In this document: positions 9,171 through 19,300 of the stretch, one piece after another | Position numbering within the stretch: the first letter of the stretch is position 1 | Layout: each line of letters opens with the position of its first letter | Source: Lachnospiraceae bacterium | Lineage (GTDB): Bacteria > Bacillota > Clostridia > Lachnospirales > Lachnospiraceae | Assembly (NCBI GenBank): GCA_015057665.1 | Contig: SVDY01000004.1 | Coordinates: forward strand, 1 to 64,000 | Length of the DNA: 64,000 nt | Reading direction: 5' to 3' | Notes under the pieces: generated by a model | The model's input: the letters and a program-made list of their open reading frames with translations, nothing else | Database searches by the model: none | Told to the model about the DNA's origin: nothing | Position numbers and translations under genes: made by a program

Positions 9171-12100
9171 TTATTCTAAACCAATAAGTTTTCTTAAAAT
9201 CTGAACAGCATCCCTGCTGTCCACTCTGCTATTACCATTCATATCTGCGGCAACAGCATCGAATTTATCATTAGCAAGCATAATGATGTGACGAAGAATT
9301 GCAACAGCATCTCTGGAGTTTACTCTTCCATTGCCATCAACATCACCGATTAATACATTTTGTTTTGCTTCACCAAGAATAACATATTCAGAGAAGTGTT
9401 CTAAGTCAACTACAAGACATCCATCTACATAGGTTGTTGTAAGGTACTCAATTGTACCATCATCCGCGATGTATGCAACTACGTAATCTTCCCCTGTCAT
9501 TCCTTCTGCAGGTGTGAATGGAATCTGAACGGTTACGATACCTCCCTTGAAGTCAGAGATTGTTTCACCGTTGCAAAGGATTTCTGCTGAGATGACTGCT
9601 GCCACTTCTTTTGTCTCATTTTCAAGAGCATTCTGCTGACTTTCATTCAGTGTATCTTTTTCCACTTCTTCTACGTTCAGTTCGATTGTGGCATTTGTAC
9701 CTGCCTGTTCCACTACAGAAACTAATGCTTCCGGATTCAGCGTTACGGTAGCTGTATTTGTCTCTACTGTAAGAGATTTCTCTGCTTCAGCAACGGAACC
9801 AAGGGATTCAACAGGAAGCTGTACGTTCTGTACCGGTACGTCTGTTTCCTGAATTACAATAACGACTTCATCTTCTGTTGCACCTGCAAGAGCATCTTCG
9901 ATTTCTTCTTTGGATACTTCTACACTGCCTTCTTCCACTACAGGAGGTGTTACCGGTTCCTCCTCTGTTGTCGGAGGAAGCTCTGGTATATCTTCTATTT
10001 CAGTTATTCCACACTCAGCACACTTTCGCTGTTTTTCTCCTTTTTCCGTCACAGTAGGTTCATTCATAACAAACCAACCATCCCAGGAGTGCTCTTTCAC
10101 AGGAATTGTTTCTTGCGTCACTAAAATTTCATTACACACGGAACAACACATTCCTTCCGTCAATCCTGTTTCGGTACAAGTAGGTTCGTATCCTGGTATA
10201 ATTTCTTCATCATGACCCAATGGAGAGATTTCTTCTATCTCATGAGTTTCACACCAATGACAACTTCTACGTTTTTCTCCCTTATTAATACAATCAGGAA
10301 ATACAAAAGTATACCAGTCTCCCCAAAAATGATCTGTTAAAGGAATTAACTCCTGTTTCACTAGAGTTTCATTACATCTAACACAATACTTTCCTTCCGT
10401 CAATCCTGTTTCGGTACATGTTGGTTCTCTTCCTGGTACCACGTCTTCATTATGTCCTAGTGGAGATGCGAATATGATTTCTTCGTAATAACCACAATCG
10501 TCACATCTATAAATATTGTATCCGGACTTGTCACAGGTTGCATCAACTCTTAATTCATATAAATTGGTATGAGATGTTTCTATTTTTTCCATTTCTTTCA
10601 TCTCTTCAATACCACACCACTGACAACTTCTTCGTTCTTCTCCTTTGCTATTACAATTTGGGAACACTATCGTAATCCACTCACCCCACAAATGATCTGT
10701 CATAGGAATCAACTCTTGTTCTACCAAAGTTTCATTACATCTGAAGCAAAACGATCCTTCCGTCAATCCTGTTTCCATACATGTTGGTTCTCTTCCTGGT
10801 ACTACCTCTCCATTATGACCCAAAGCTGTTATCTCTTTCTGCACAACGGTTACTAATCCACAAACACCACAATGTTTTCCTTCTGTCCAACCTATTCCCA
10901 TACACGTTGGGGGCACCTCATTATCAATCACTTCCACATGATCTTTAGTCGGTACTGTTTTCTGTTCCACCAATATTTCATTACATACACTACAGTGTTT
11001 TCCTTCCGTTAATCCAGTTTCAGTACATGTTGCTTCTAATGCTTCATCAATTATTTCTTTATGCCCAAGTGGATCAATTACCGTTTGTTCTACCATTATT
11101 TCATTGCATCTAATACAAGAATATCCTTCCGTCAATCCTGTTTCGGTACATGTTGCTTCTTTTCCTGCTATAATTCCTTCATCTCCAGTTACATGACCAT
11201 ATGGATCTGCAAATATCACCTCTTCATAATAACCACAATCCTTGCAAAAATAAATAGTGTACCCCGGTTCAGTACATGTTATATCAAACGAGCTCACATT
11301 GAGATTACTATGCTCAACTTGAAATACTTTTGTCTCATATTCTTCACACGATTTACAATCCCTACGATCCTCCCTTGCAACGCTACAGGAAGGGTACACC
11401 AAGGTATACCAATCTCCCCAGATGTGGTCTGTTGGTTCTACCATGTTTTCAATGAAACTATTTCCGCAAATGTTACATATATACGTTACATACCCCTTTT
11501 CTGTACATGTAGGAAATGTTACCTTCCCTTCCCAATAACAATCACCTTCCGTATAATAACTTCCCATTGGATATCTATCATAACTCAACTCAGGAGTCGG
11601 ACTCCAAATAATTTCTCCGTTAGGTGCCCACTCTTCCTCATATTCTTTTGGATATAAAATATCAGCGTAAATTCTTTCTTCATTGAATGCTGAAAAGGCG
11701 TCATTGTATCCAAAAGTTATATATTGATTATGACCTATCATTTCTTTTGGAGGAAGCCCTCTGAAATAAACTTTAGGTGTATATTCCATATCTTTAGGTA
11801 GATTATTACATTCAAACGCTCCTGATCCTATATGGTTAACACTTTTTCCAATCGTAATCTTTAAAAATTGATTTTGTCTAAAAGCATTATTGCCAATATA
11901 TTCAACACTATCTGGAATCTCTATTTCGTGATATTTATGCTCTGTATCAAATCCTATTGAAGCAAACGCCCCATCCCCGATATATTTAAGATTACTCGGA
12001 AGATTATAGTCTTCCAGACGTGTTTGACAATAAAAAGCCCCTTCTTTAATGACAGTAACACTATCCGGAAGAACTATCCTCCTTAATTTTGCTCCATCAA

Positions 12101-14030
12101 CCATTGTCGAATAAAACCCTTCAAAGGCATAGCTTTCTATCTCCTGAACCTCATTCGGAATGATATATTCTGTTCCTTCTCTTAAATTTGGATATTTAAT
12201 CAGCTGTGTCATATCTTTGTTAAACAGAACATTATCAACTACAGTAAACATACTGTTTTCAGGTGAAATTTCAATTTTTTCAAGATTACAACTGCCAAAA
12301 ACATCTTCATTCATTTGTGAGAGATTCGCCCCAATATATACATGTCGTAAACCATTACATCCGTTAAATGCCCCTTGTCCAATGTATGTGATGTAATCCG
12401 TCAAATTAACTTGTGCGTTCTGACAGCCGTAAAAAGCCCTGCTTTCTATTCTATATACCGTATCCGACAGATTCACTTCTTTTAAAGTAACACATCCGCT
12501 AAAAGCATTTACATCTATAATTTCAACTCCTTCAGGAACATTATATCTTTCATATAGATAGCTTGCTGAGTCCAAAGAATTATCAGTAGTATCACTTAAA
12601 ACCCGTCCGTATAAAACTAATTTTTTTCCATCGGCTGAAAAAATTATACCATCTATCTCTGTATAATAAGGATTATTGGGACTTAGCATAATATTGTTCA
12701 GTCCTCTGCCTTCTATACCTCCGCTCATTATCTTCAAATTATCAGGAAGATATATACTATTTCCCGTAAAATTAGCTATACCCCCTTCTTTAATTTCTAC
12801 CAGCGAATTAGGCAGCTTAATACTACACGCACCAAATATAGAATATGGTTCCAGAGAAGTGATGCCTTCACCTATTATCACTTCTTTTCCAGCTGTTGAT
12901 ATTGACTCCGTTGGCAAAGAACCAGTTCCATTAATATATACTACACCTGATCTGGTATGTGAGCATTTTATTGTAGGAGTAATATCATATTCCAAATAAA
13001 TCTCTTTCTCCGGAATCGGATAATCTTCTTCTGTCACAGTGCAATAATCCCCGATTTCTGCCTTCCAACGGGAAGGTACTATTAAATGATCCCCCAGACC
13101 ATCTCTTCCTTTTAATAAATAATAATAATCAGGTTCATCACCTGCTCCCCATGTTGTATCCACATAGTACCATTTATTATCTACCTTTACTACATTCCAG
13201 CCATGCCCTTCATATTCTCCGCCTGCAAATGCATAACCACCACTATATCGGCAATCTACTCCTGCTTCCAAACACAGGCGGTAAAATAAAGAAGCATATC
13301 CCTGACATACAGTTGTTCTTCTGCATAATGCAGAATATGCATCATGATACGTAAAAGTACCATCATAAGTAATATTCAGGCATATCCAATCATAGATAGC
13401 ACGTACTTTTTCATAATCTGATTTATCTGCAATATCCAGCTCACGAAGTAATTCGACTACTGCCAAATCCAATTCATCTGCTTCTTCATGAGAATATTCA
13501 TAAATAATTTCCAGATTAAATATGTAATAACCAGTACTATCGTCCATGTAATATGAACTATTATAATACATTGCATTACGCAAGATATAATCTCCACCTG
13601 TAGGTGTTCCTGTATGTTCTGTAATAACATTCCATAAATCTGCTACAGCATCATTGACTGCAGCATCAGGTAACCAATCATATGCATTGACTGCATCCAC
13701 AGCAATCCCTACTGTCACACCATGCCCTTTTTCAGACACCTTTTCCAATGTACGACTAGTCAATCCTTCTCGAATGAATACTCCCGCTTCTTTTACAGTT
13801 TGAAAATAACCGTCTACATCCATCGATACCGCAGAACGTTTCTGCGACTCCCGAATTATTATCTTTGTTTCACGTTCTCCTGATTCTGTGTTAAACGTTT
13901 CCTTATTCTCTTCCACATAAAAATCCCTTAGATTCTCTGTCATATCCGCACTCACCGGCACTGATATCATGATACTATAAATCAGTATTGGCAGTATAAA
14001 TATCAGAGTCCTTTTTATTAATCTTTTCAT
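9171..14030 (-). CDS. Secreted transglutaminase-like / LRR_5 / Cys-repeat protein with dockerin
   Basis: 1619 aa from the ATG at 14030 (AGGTGG 5-6 bases upstream). Order: signal peptide (1-28); transglutaminase-like core at about 190-310 with all three expected residues, Cys in TTVCQGYA, His in GHGWNVV and Asp in YVDTTWG; BspA-type LRR_5 repeats at about 370-830 (units like LPDSVTVIKEGAF); about a dozen H...C.ETGLTEG..C..C repeats at about 840-1320; a Pro/Glu linker; a beta-rich domain ending EHFSEYVILGE; dockerin at 1558-1619 (DVDGNGRVNSRDAV). Transglutaminase-core proteins act as proteases, cross-linkers or peptide hydrolases; which applies here cannot be told. Its dockerin is nearly identical to that of 466-3801, so both should dock to the same cohesin. 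Confidence 0.85.
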   Translation of the reverse strand: MKRLIKRTLIFILPILIYSIMISVPVSADMTENLRDFYVEENKETFNTESGERETKIIIRESQKRSAVSMDVDGYFQTVKEAGVFIREGLTSRTLEKVSEKGHGVTVGIAVDAVNAYDWLPDAAVNDAVADLWNVITEHTGTPTGGDYILRNAMYYNSSYYMDDSTGYYIFNLEIIYEYSHEEADELDLAVVELLRELDIADKSDYEKVRAIYDWICLNITYDGTFTYHDAYSALCRRTTVCQGYASLFYRLCLEAGVDCRYSGGYAFAGGEYEGHGWNVVKVDNKWYYVDTTWGAGDEPDYYYLLKGRDGLGDHLIVPSRWKAEIGDYCTVTEEDYPIPEKEIYLEYDITPTIKCSHTRSGVVYINGTGSLPTESISTAGKEVIIGEGITSLEPYSIFGACSIKLPNSLVEIKEGGIANFTGNSIYLPDNLKIMSGGIEGRGLNNIMLSPNNPYYTEIDGIIFSADGKKLVLYGRVLSDTTDNSLDSASYLYERYNVPEGVEIIDVNAFSGCVTLKEVNLSDTVYRIESRAFYGCQNAQVNLTDYITYIGQGAFNGCNGLRHVYIGANLSQMNEDVFGSCNLEKIEISPENSMFTVVDNVLFNKDMTQLIKYPNLREGTEYIIPNEVQEIESYAFEGFYSTMVDGAKLRRIVLPDSVTVIKEGAFYCQTRLEDYNLPSNLKYIGDGAFASIGFDTEHKYHEIEIPDSVEYIGNNAFRQNQFLKITIGKSVNHIGSGAFECNNLPKDMEYTPKVYFRGLPPKEMIGHNQYITFGYNDAFSAFNEERIYADILYPKEYEEEWAPNGEIIWSPTPELSYDRYPMGSYYTEGDCYWEGKVTFPTCTEKGYVTYICNICGNSFIENMVEPTDHIWGDWYTLVYPSCSVAREDRRDCKSCEEYETKVFQVEHSNLNVSSFDITCTEPGYTIYFCKDCGYYEEVIFADPYGHVTGDEGIIAGKEATCTETGLTEGYSCIRCNEIMVEQTVIDPLGHKEIIDEALEATCTETGLTEGKHCSVCNEILVEQKTVPTKDHVEVIDNEVPPTCMGIGWTEGKHCGVCGLVTVVQKEITALGHNGEVVPGREPTCMETGLTEGSFCFRCNETLVEQELIPMTDHLWGEWITIVFPNCNSKGEERRSCQWCGIEEMKEMEKIETSHTNLYELRVDATCDKSGYNIYRCDDCGYYEEIIFASPLGHNEDVVPGREPTCTETGLTEGKYCVRCNETLVKQELIPLTDHFWGDWYTFVFPDCINKGEKRRSCHWCETHEIEEISPLGHDEEIIPGYEPTCTETGLTEGMCCSVCNEILVTQETIPVKEHSWDGWFVMNEPTVTEKGEKQRKCAECGITEIEDIPELPPTTEEEPVTPPVVEEGSVEVSKEEIEDALAGATEDEVVIVIQETDVPVQNVQLPVESLGSVAEAEKSLTVETNTATVTLNPEALVSVVEQAGTNATIELNVEEVEKDTLNESQQNALENETKEVAAVISAEILCNGETISDFKGGIVTVQIPFTPAEGMTGEDYVVAYIADDGTIEYLTTTYVDGCLVVDLEHFSEYVILGEAKQNVLIGDVDGNGRVNSRDAVAILRHIIMLANDKFDAVAADMNGNSRVDSRDAVQILRKLIGLE

Positions 14031-14071
14031 GGTTCCACCTCTCTCAAATCTCAATCTAGACTGTAATTTTA

Positions 14072-14100
14072 ATTATAGCTCAAGGCATAACCAATTTCAA
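14072..14100 (-). promoter_or_regulatory. Sigma-A promoter of the transglutaminase-dockerin gene
   Basis: TTGAAA, 17-bp spacer, TATAAT, about 40 bases before the start codon. Confidence 0.75.
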
Positions 14101-14136
14101 CTTTTCAAGGTACAACAATAAATAAATAATCATCCA

Positions 14137-14149
14137 CCCGCATAGCGGG
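14137..14149 (-). repeat. Small hairpin, candidate far end of the IS200-like element
   Basis: CCCGC-ATA-GCGGG palindrome immediately outside the left inverted repeat of the IS4-like element. IS200/IS605 elements end in short hairpins, so this may be the right-end hairpin displaced by the insertion. A similar hairpin (CCCG-TAAA-CGGG) sits outside the other end, so this could alternatively be target preference of the IS4-like element. Confidence 0.35.
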
Positions 14150-14167
14150 CAATGTCGTCAACTTAAG
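14146..14167 (+). repeat. Left terminal inverted repeat of the IS4-like element
   Basis: 22 bp, exact reverse complement of 15629-15650. Confidence 0.9.
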
Positions 14168-14279
14168 AGTTGGTTGCTGTTCTTGATTTTAGATAAAAGA
14201 TTCAAAATGTTGTTCAGGGCATAAGAAATAAACCTACTCCATAGTAAGTCTTAAAAAACGCATATTATTATTTTCTGTC

Positions 14280-15545
14280 TTACAGGCAAGGCTTATTATT
14301 TATGAAATATTTCCTTCGGGTATACTTTTTGTGCCGTGGATATTTGCGTCCAGGACGTATTTCTGAACGATTTAGTGACGCTTCATCTATGATTTTATCT
14401 ATAAGCTTAATTACACGTTTTCCTTTATAAAGCAGAACTGAAATAATGTTGGCTTTCATCTGACTAATTATAAAATTTTTATTTGCCTGATAAAGGTAAC
14501 TATTCGTTTCCTTTTTATCTATTTTTGAATCAGCTAAATTTTTAGTTATGGATGCTAGGTTGGAAAGAAATACAGCTGCATAAAAATCTTGTTTGATAAT
14601 TTCAGGTTTATATCCACTGAAAGATTCCAATCTGAAGGACATTTTTAATTCTTTGTATCGGCTTTCTATACCCCAACGCAAGAAATAGAGTTCTTTGAAT
14701 GTTTCCAGTTTGAAATCTGGAGAAATGATGTTTGTAACAAGATACTCGATACTTCCATCTGGAAGTAAAAAGTGAAATGTTCTAAGTGTCAAAGCACGTT
14801 TCTTACCTTTCGGATGATAAACAATAATTGTGTCCTCATTTTGTTTATCAATTAGTTTTTTAAATGATAACGATAATCTCATCACAAAAAACAGTTTATT
14901 AGAAATCAGCTTTTCAAACAGTTCATAAGATGGGTAACCACGATCAAATAGAAACACATGCTTCCCGCATATATTTTGTGTGATAAAAAAATCAATATGC
15001 TTATTTGCAGACTCACGTTCATTTAACCGGTATTTTCCAATCAAACTATCCATAATGATTCCGTCCATAACATCATATAGCATTGATGCTGATGCCAGAG
15101 GTTCTTCTATTCCGTATTGATTAGGGTTGCTGCCCCAAAAACCAATGTTTTCGTCAGATACCGGGATTTGAATTGTAGAACCATCAATGGCATAAATATG
15201 ATATCCATGCCATAAAGATTGTTTCTTTTTCTGCTTGTAATATAACTTAGTAAAAAGATGGCATAATTCCAAACATGCATCAGAAGACACTTTTTGCCTT
15301 GCTTTCGAGATTGCCTGTTTGGAGACTGGTGGAATCTTCAATTGAGGAAAGAATCTTCGCATATTTGAAATATTTATACTGATGGATTTATTTTCACGAG
15401 AAAGTATAAAATACATGATATCTGTAAAAGAAAGTTTGCCTTGACGCGTAAACCTGTTATTAAGACGATGCTTTTTTAGAAAACTATCTGAATGGATTAA
15501 GTCCTTTGTGTTAACTAGAATTTTTTTAATTAATTGTTTTTCCAT
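14280..15545 (-). CDS. IS4-family DDE transposase
   Basis: 421 aa from the ATG at 15545 (GGGG 8 bases upstream). Catalytic residues are visible: Asp in YAIDGST, Asp in LFDRGYPS, and Glu within the IS4 signature Y-(2)-R-(3)-E-(6)-K (YFLRWGIESRYKELK). The full length and intact motif suggest an active or recently active enzyme that cuts and pastes its own element. The Shine-Dalgarno is buried in a hairpin (15554-15585), a usual brake on IS expression. Length agrees with the family (about 400-480 aa). Confidence 0.92.
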   Translation of the reverse strand: MEKQLIKKILVNTKDLIHSDSFLKKHRLNNRFTRQGKLSFTDIMYFILSRENKSISINISNMRRFFPQLKIPPVSKQAISKARQKVSSDACLELCHLFTKLYYKQKKKQSLWHGYHIYAIDGSTIQIPVSDENIGFWGSNPNQYGIEEPLASASMLYDVMDGIIMDSLIGKYRLNERESANKHIDFFITQNICGKHVFLFDRGYPSYELFEKLISNKLFFVMRLSLSFKKLIDKQNEDTIIVYHPKGKKRALTLRTFHFLLPDGSIEYLVTNIISPDFKLETFKELYFLRWGIESRYKELKMSFRLESFSGYKPEIIKQDFYAAVFLSNLASITKNLADSKIDKKETNSYLYQANKNFIISQMKANIISVLLYKGKRVIKLIDKIIDEASLNRSEIRPGRKYPRHKKYTRRKYFINNKPCL

Positions 15546-15553
15546 AAAACATA

Positions 15554-15585
15554 CCCCGCATTTGATTTCTTTAATCAATGCGGGG
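15554..15585 (-). promoter_or_regulatory. Hairpin hiding the transposase ribosome site
   Basis: CCCCGCATT(T)GATT pairs with AATC AATGCGGGG around a 5-base loop. On the minus strand the 3' arm contains the GGGG that serves as Shine-Dalgarno for the start at 15545. On the plus strand it is followed by a T-run, so it may also stop transcription entering from outside. Confidence 0.6.
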
Positions 15586-15624
15586 CAACATTTTTTGACT
15601 GTTTTGTCAAGTGTTTTATTATTA

Positions 15625-16107
15625 TTATCTTAAGTTGACGACATTGCCCGTAAACGGGTCTCTTGGATCAAACATACTTAATTGATCATATTCCTGATCC
15701 TTTTTCAGCTGGTCGGCTATATAATTTTTTATTGCTGCAGTGTTTTTACCCACAGTGTCTACATAGTATCCCTTGCACCAAAACTCGCGGTTTCGATATG
15801 CAAATTTCATATTTCCGTATTTCTGAAATATCATGAGACTGCTTTTTCCTTTTAAATATCCCATGAAACTCGAAACGCTTATTTTGGGCGGGATACTCAG
15901 AAGTAAATGAATATGGTCGGGACAGACTTCTCCTTCGATTATTTCTACCCCTTTCCATTCACATAACTGTTTTAATATATCTCTGATATCTTGTCTTTTC
16001 TCTTGAAAGAACACTTTGCGTCTATATTTTGGTGCAAATACCACATGGTATTTACAATTCCACTTTGTATGTGCTAAACTTTTAGCATCAGTATTTTGTT
16101 TTGACAT
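15625..16107 (-). CDS. tnpA: IS200-family Y1 transposase TnpA with a tail supplied by the neighbouring IS
   Basis: 160 aa. HUH motif PDHIHLLLS and the catalytic Tyr region GYYVDTVGKN identify a single-strand Y1 transposase of the IS200/IS605 group. It starts at the ATG at 16107 behind AGGAGG. The last six codons (NVVNLR) and stop lie within the 22-bp inverted repeat of the IS4-like element, so the native C-terminus after DPFTG was replaced by insertion. The catalytic part is intact. No tnpB or IscB partner is present. Confidence 0.9.
   Translation of the reverse strand: MSKQNTDAKSLAHTKWNCKYHVVFAPKYRRKVFFQEKRQDIRDILKQLCEWKGVEIIEGEVCPDHIHLLLSIPPKISVSSFMGYLKGKSSLMIFQKYGNMKFAYRNREFWCKGYYVDTVGKNTAAIKNYIADQLKKDQEYDQLSMFDPRDPFTGNVVNLR
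15629..15650 (-). repeat. Right terminal inverted repeat of the IS4-like element
   Basis: 22 bp, exact reverse complement of 14146-14167; encodes the terminal residues of the adjacent TnpA. Confidence 0.9.
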
Positions 16108-16116
16108 CTTACTGTC

Positions 16117-16176
16117 CTCCTAATGTGTTAATTTGGCGTAACTGGCAGGGCACGCCTTTATTATACACATTAGGAG
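16117..16176 (-). promoter_or_regulatory. IS200 leader hairpin that sequesters the tnpA ribosome site
   Basis: 12-bp perfect stem CTCCTAATGTGT / ACACATTAGGAG, with further inner pairing GGCGT/ACGCC. On the minus strand the second arm contains the AGGAGG of tnpA. On the plus strand a run of seven T follows, giving a terminator. Known IS200 elements carry the same two controls in their leader. Confidence 0.75.
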
Positions 16177-16213
16177 TTTTTTTGTCCGCATACACCGCTA
16201 AAGCTCTACAGAA

Positions 16214-16232
16214 CCACGCGACTATCGCGTGG
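16214..16232 (-). repeat. Left-end hairpin of the IS200-like element
   Basis: 8-bp perfect stem with a 3-base loop, upstream of tnpA, as expected for the left end of IS200/IS605 elements. Confidence 0.6.
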
Positions 16233-16250
16233 TTTTCATAATACAACAAA

Positions 16251-16278
16251 AGACCAGCGCATAACAAAACGCTGGTCT
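16251..16278 (-). terminator. Terminator of SGNH-dockerin gene 1
   Basis: Stem AGACCAGCG / CGCTGGTCT. The same hairpin, nearly base for base, follows the next two paralogues (20858-20885, 25051-25078). Confidence 0.85.
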
Positions 16279-16313
16279 TCATTCTTACTTAAATTTTATT
16301 ACATTTATAGCTT

Positions 16314-19300
16314 TTATGCTTCCACAGGGAACTTTGTGATCATTTTGATACAGTACTGTAAGATAAGAACCGCATCTTTGGAGCTTACTTTGCCATCTGC
16401 ATTCAGATCACCTACTGTAAGATCCAGTTCGGATGCATCCACAAGACGGATCACGTATCTTAAGATTGCTACCGCGTCTTTGGAGTTTACTTTGCCGTCT
16501 CTGTTCACATCGCCCCAGAGTCTGATGATGTCCATTCTGTCAAGGATCTGATCCTTGATGTATTCATGTCCCTCTGCTGTTGCGAACTGGGCCTTGATAT
16601 GGTTTCCGTTCACAAAGTTGAGAAGGAAGAGGTATTCGTTCTTATATTCTGTGTGTTCCGCAAAGGTATCCACATCTGGTGCATCTACATATACTGTGTC
16701 CGGTGTGATCAGGGAGTATGCTGTAAGATGGATGTTTGCAAGTCTTGTGATGTAGTCCACATATTCTCCGATGTTAATGTCTGCAAGTTCAAGACCTTCC
16801 ATTGGGTTGTACAGGCCTACCATGATCACCTGTGCATCTTCTGCAGCAAGTTCATGGATGCGGTTCACAAGTTCAGGATATTCGAAGGCAAATTCCACGT
16901 AATTGTATCCGAGACCTTCCACTACGGATGTCATCATCGGTGCATATTTTGCAAGTGACTCATTAGTACTGAGCTCTGCTTCCACTTCCGCAAGCTTCTC
17001 TTCGATATAAACTACTGCTTCTTCCGGAAGGTATGTGCTCCAGTCATATTCAGGAAGTTCATCTGCTTTTGCAGCATCGAGTGCTTCTGTTAACATGGCA
17101 TTCACACTTAAGCCCACAGTGATGAGATCTGCATCCTTAAGCTCATCTGCATTGTCTTCCACTACTGCAAAGAGGTCTGCTGTTGTGGCTCCGTCAAGGC
17201 CGAGATTTACGTACTGGTCTGCTCTTAATTCCAGTTCTTCCGCAAGTCTTTCTGCATATGGCACTACTGCTTCTTTTGCGCCTTTGCCTGTCACACTGGA
17301 GTCACCGATCGCCACATATTTGGAATCTACTGTAGGGATATATTCTGCAGATACGGCTTCTTCGAGAAGTGCTTCGATCTTGGCAACGAGCTCTTCCACT
17401 GCTTCGCCAAGTTCCTCTAATTTCTCAAGGATCACTTTTTCTGCTTCCTCTGCGGATTCTCTGATGGCTTCTTCAATGAGTCCTCTGATCTCTGCAAGTT
17501 CTTCTTCGATCTGGGCCATTGCTTTCGCGATCTCTGCTTTTACTGCATCTTCCGCTTTGGCATATGCTTCTTCCAGCTGTTCTTTTACTTCTTCTAAGTA
17601 GTCATAAAGTCCAAGGTATTCTGCATAACGGTCAATCATGGCCCATGTTCTCTCGCCGTAGTTTTCATACCAGTTCACCATGACTTTAAGGACTGTATCT
17701 GGATTTTCCATTACAAATTCCAGGATTTCATCGCCGAATGTGTATCCGATGTAACCGATGACTGCAAGGAATGCTTCATAATGTTCCGCCATGAATACTC
17801 CCATGTCATCGCCATATTCATAGAAGAATCCAACTACTTTATCAGGATTGTTGTAGAACCAGTCATAGAGATACTGGTCTGCCACTGGAAGTGCTTCCAT
17901 AAGAGCTTCTACAAATGCGTCAAAAGCTTCCTGGGCCTTGTTCATGAGCCATTCTGTGCCCTTCTGGATCGCGATGGTAAGCTGTTTTACAGCCTGGTCT
18001 CTTAATTTGATAAGAGCATCGATGAGGATAGGCATTACATCATTGTATGTATCCGCTGCTGCGATCTCAAGAAGTTCTGCAACATCTGTTACGTTTACTA
18101 ATAATTCATCAAGAAGAGCAAGCAGTTCATCTAAGGAAGCCTGATCGAGCTCGTCCGCTTCTAAAACTAATTTCTTCGCCTGTGCGATAGTCTCTCTTGC
18201 ATTTGCAATGGATTCTTCTAATTTTTCCTTGAATTCTTCTGTGAATTCTTCGGAAAGAGGGATAGCATCCACATCGATATCTGCAAGTGCTTTGTCTGCT
18301 GTATCAAGTCCTTCTACAAGGATATCGATATAGCCGTTTTCTTCTGCATAATCATATGCATAAGCATATGCTTCGTCGTAGTATTCTGCTACGAGATCAG
18401 CAAGGATTTCTGCAGCGATTTTTAAGTTTTTCACTGTTTCGTCCTGTGCTGTGTATTTTTCTTCATAAACTGTTTTTACTGTTTCGAATAACTGGTTGTG
18501 TCCTGTCTGGCTTGGATGACCGCCGAGACCGTTACCTACTACACAACGTGCAAATAAACCAAGAAGGCCTGCAAGTGCCGGTTCACCCTGAACTGCTGCA
18601 CTTAATGTTTCAGGAAGGGCAAGTAATGTACATAACATATCAACATTAGACACTACATCTTTCAGTAAATCTACATTTGCTTTTACAGTTGGTACAGCTG
18701 CTTTTGCTGTATTCACACCTTCTACGGCAGTTTTAAGATGATTAACATTGTTAACAATATCTTCATTGGCATTATTATAAAGAGCTTCAACAGTTGCCGC
18801 ATCAAGTCCTGCTTTTGCGGCTACGAATGCGTAAATCGCAGCGTCGCCGCCTGCATAAAGAGCTTCTACCTGTTCCGCTGTAAGAAGACCGCCAGATTGC
18901 TCTGCAACTAAAGCGTAAGCTGCTTCTTCGCCATCTGTATAAAGAGCTTCTACCTGTTTGGCTGTAAGAAGGCCGTCAGACATATCTGCTACCAATGCAT
19001 AGATAGCTGCTTCGCCGCCTGTATAAAGTGCTTTTACCTGCTCCGCTGTAAGAAGACCCCCAGACTGAGATGCCACAAATGCAGCCGCACCATCTATATG
19101 ATTGATTTTTGCACCTTCGATATTGGCTGCAAAGCTTTCCATAACTCCGCCAAATAAATCTGCACTTAAATTTCCTAAACCTAATACAGAATCAATGCCT
19201 ACAGGAGCTCCTTCTTTTGCTTTCTTTACTGCATCTTCAAAAGCAAGGTAAACTGCAATAGATACTGCTTTTTCAGTGTTACGTGCAGCAAATCCTGCCT

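Larger units (their letters stand above)
14146..15650 (-). mobile_element. IS4-family (IS231-like) insertion sequence, about 1.5 kb
   Basis: A perfect 22-bp terminal inverted repeat bounds the element (14146-14167 and 15629-15650, inner end CAACTTAAG). The inside holds one DDE transposase on the minus strand. The CAACTTAAG core resembles IS231 ends as I remember them. The flanks (CCCGCATAG and TAAACGGG) give no exact target duplication. The right end lies in the last codons of the IS200-like tnpA gene. Confidence 0.85.
15651..16232 (-). mobile_element. IS200-like element (tnpA plus left-end hairpin), right end disrupted
   Basis: The piece spans tnpA, its structured leader and a left-end hairpin CCACGCGA-CTA-TCGCGTGG at 16214-16232, the type of foot-hairpin that Y1 transposases bind. 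The other end is cut off by the IS4-like element; a candidate remnant hairpin is at 14137-14149. Confidence 0.7.

Noticed and set aside
14137-15661. Exact target-site duplication of the IS4-like element
   Set aside because: Flanks CCGCATAGCGG and CCGTAAACGGG are alike but not equal, so they were not called as a duplication.
15746-15958. 70-aa frame inside tnpA
   Set aside because: Shadow of the Y1 transposase, whose HUH and Tyr motifs are in the other frame.
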